From assembly GCA_002825515.1 (NCBI GenBank), contig PJET01000221.1:1-6558 (forward strand): a DNA stretch of 6,558 nt, read 5' to 3'. The notes beneath the pieces are model-generated. The model did no database searches, was not told where the DNA came from, and worked only from the letters and a program-made list of their open reading frames with translations. The translations under genes were made by a program, and so were the position numbers. This DNA is from Candidatus Thorarchaeota archaeon MP11T_1. GTDB lineage: Archaea; Asgardarchaeota; Thorarchaeia; Thorarchaeales; Thorarchaeaceae. Each line of letters begins with the position of its first letter. Positions within the stretch are counted from its first letter, which is position 1. Of this stretch, positions 5,537 through 6,558 are shown piece by piece.

Positions 5537-6558
5537 GTGAGGAAACATAATCTCATAGGCATACTAATTGTAGCAATATTTCTATTCCCCATGATAAATT
5601 TGTCATCTGATTATAGCCCTACGGCAACAATTCAAAACCCCTACCAACCATATACGGATGATTCGACACTACTCGCAAATAGTGTCGATCGTACTACTGG
5701 TGTTGGACCTGCTCTTTCAGTGACGCTTAGCGGGCAGGTCTCCAATGTTGGTCAAGGCACTCTCTCCTTCGATTACTCCTCCTCTGGAATCACTTCTGTT
5801 TCTTTGACAGATGGATGGACTGGCTCTGACCTCCAAGCACAAATCGACTCTCTGACATGGACTGTAGATGATGCTCTTCAGAATGGAGACTTGAATGATT
5901 ATCACACTGAGAAGTACATTATAACCGGTGATGTCGCTGCTAATGCTGAAAATGTACTGGTTCCAGACGGTTGGACTCTTTTCAAAAATGTACAAGACGA
6001 TGCTACTGGCAACAACCCACATCCTAATCACGGAGCGTATGAGCTGTTTAGCCACTCAGCTGGATATGGTTCAACATGGGGCGTCCGATTCGATGCAGAT
6101 TGGGGGACTGGATTCCAGCATAATCCTAATGATGAAGTCTATTTTGGTCAAATGGTTTCGCTACCATGGAGGCAAGTCTACTCAGCTGAAATCACCTTCA
6201 GATACTATGTTTATTCCTCCTCTAATTTGTTTGATCAGGTTCATCTATTTGTTAGACTCGCAGGTTATACAACCAAGTTTCACGTGTTCGAGTCCGGTGA
6301 TACAACTGATACTTGGCTGACAGCCACCACTACCATTCAAGCTTCTTCAATGTCTGACCTTTCTACTCGAGTAGCTGAGTTCGATATTGGTCTTGCATCA
6401 GACTTGTCTGGAACAACGAACGCATATTTTGCCCGAGTAAACGTCGATGAGATACAAGTTGAATTCACTGTTCGACCGTTCCCAGAACAGATTGACCTGA
6501 AAGCCAATGGCACTCTTGTCTGGGGATCGACATCACATAGTGTCTATCCATATGTTCC
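5537..6558 (+). CDS. Secreted beta-rich surface protein, unrecognised family, open at right edge
   Basis: I do not recognise this family. From GTG 5537 the frame runs 340 codons to the window end without a stop. The N-terminus is a signal peptide or anchor: MRKHN, a hydrophobic core (about 6-20), then NLSS. Residues 25-55 are a polar linker. From about 56 on the sequence is rich in Ser, Thr, Gly, Asp, Tyr and Trp with alternating hydrophobics, and has almost no Lys and no Cys, typical of extracellular beta-sandwich domains. Segments such as LSVTLSGQV (60-68), the aromatic strand ITFRYYVY (219-226), VHLFVRLAG (235-243) and IQVEFTVRPF (306-315) resemble jelly-roll or Ig-like strands, with a probable domain end near 315 and a second unit starting after. 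N21 and N324 are N-glycosylation sequons. It probably sits in the cell envelope as an S-layer-associated, adhesin or carbohydrate-binding protein; this is inference. Size and C-terminal anchor are unknown. Confidence 0.85.
   Translation, partial: MRKHNLIGILIVAIFLFPMINLSSDYSPTATIQNPYQPYTDDSTLLANSVDRTTGVGPALSVTLSGQVSNVGQGTLSFDYSSSGITSVSLTDGWTGSDLQAQIDSLTWTVDDALQNGDLNDYHTEKYIITGDVAANAENVLVPDGWTLFKNVQDDATGNNPHPNHGAYELFSHSAGYGSTWGVRFDADWGTGFQHNPNDEVYFGQMVSLPWRQVYSAEITFRYYVYSSSNLFDQVHLFVRLAGYTTKFHVFESGDTTDTWLTATTTIQASSMSDLSTRVAEFDIGLASDLSGTTNAYFARVNVDEIQVEFTVRPFPEQIDLKANGTLVWGSTSHSVYPYV

Noticed and set aside
5362..5550. 62-codon open frame between the DUF2334 and secreted-protein genes
   Set aside because: It has no ribosome site and no recognisable motif, and it runs over the Shine-Dalgarno and GTG start of the secreted-protein gene. 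More likely non-coding.
5717..6320. Overlapping open frames on both strands (5717-6055 minus, 5928-6320 plus)
   Set aside because: Both fall inside the long frame from 5537, which has a signal peptide, a strong ribosome site and protein-like composition throughout.

Overview
This window most likely comes from an archaeon. The clearest evidence is a complete HMf-type histone gene. It is supported by a ThiI that lacks a rhodanese domain, by secreted proteins with Thr-rich stalks and hydrophobic C-terminal tails, by TATA-like boxes a short, fairly constant distance upstream of starts, and by Shine-Dalgarno sites of the GGTGAT/AGGAGG type. The base composition is moderately AT-rich. The gene style (large beta-rich secreted proteins, a histone with a short basic N-terminal tail) fits an Asgard lineage such as Thorarchaeia. 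That placement is an inference and cannot be proved from this window.

Layout: (1) Positions 1-1386, minus strand: the N-terminal 462 codons of a hydantoinase/5-oxoprolinase subunit A (HyuA family), whose C-terminus lies off the left edge. (2) A short divergent spacer, then a plus-strand exported alkaline phosphatase to 2922, with signal peptide, complete catalytic residues, a Thr-rich stalk and a PGF/transmembrane/KRR tail. (3) thiI, about 2999-4189, for tRNA 4-thiouridine synthesis. (4) A histone gene, 4359-4589. (5) A DUF2334/NodB-like deacetylase-fold protein, 4666-5358. (6) A secreted beta-rich protein with a strong Shine-Dalgarno and GTG start at 5537, still open at the right edge (340 codons visible).

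The genes do not form an obvious pathway. From the phosphatase onward all are on the plus strand but separated by 70-180 bp, usually with a promoter-like element in the gap, so they look like mostly separate transcription units rather than one operon. Two of the products (phosphatase, C-terminal secreted protein) act at the cell surface. ThiI and the histone are housekeeping functions. HyuA and the DUF2334 protein are probably cytoplasmic enzymes whose substrates cannot be read from context. No gap exceeds 180 bp. I found no tRNA, rRNA, CRISPR, insertion sequence or phage-like gene, and no convincing novel multi-gene system. The best leads are the phosphatase tail, the unrecognised secreted protein and the histone tail.
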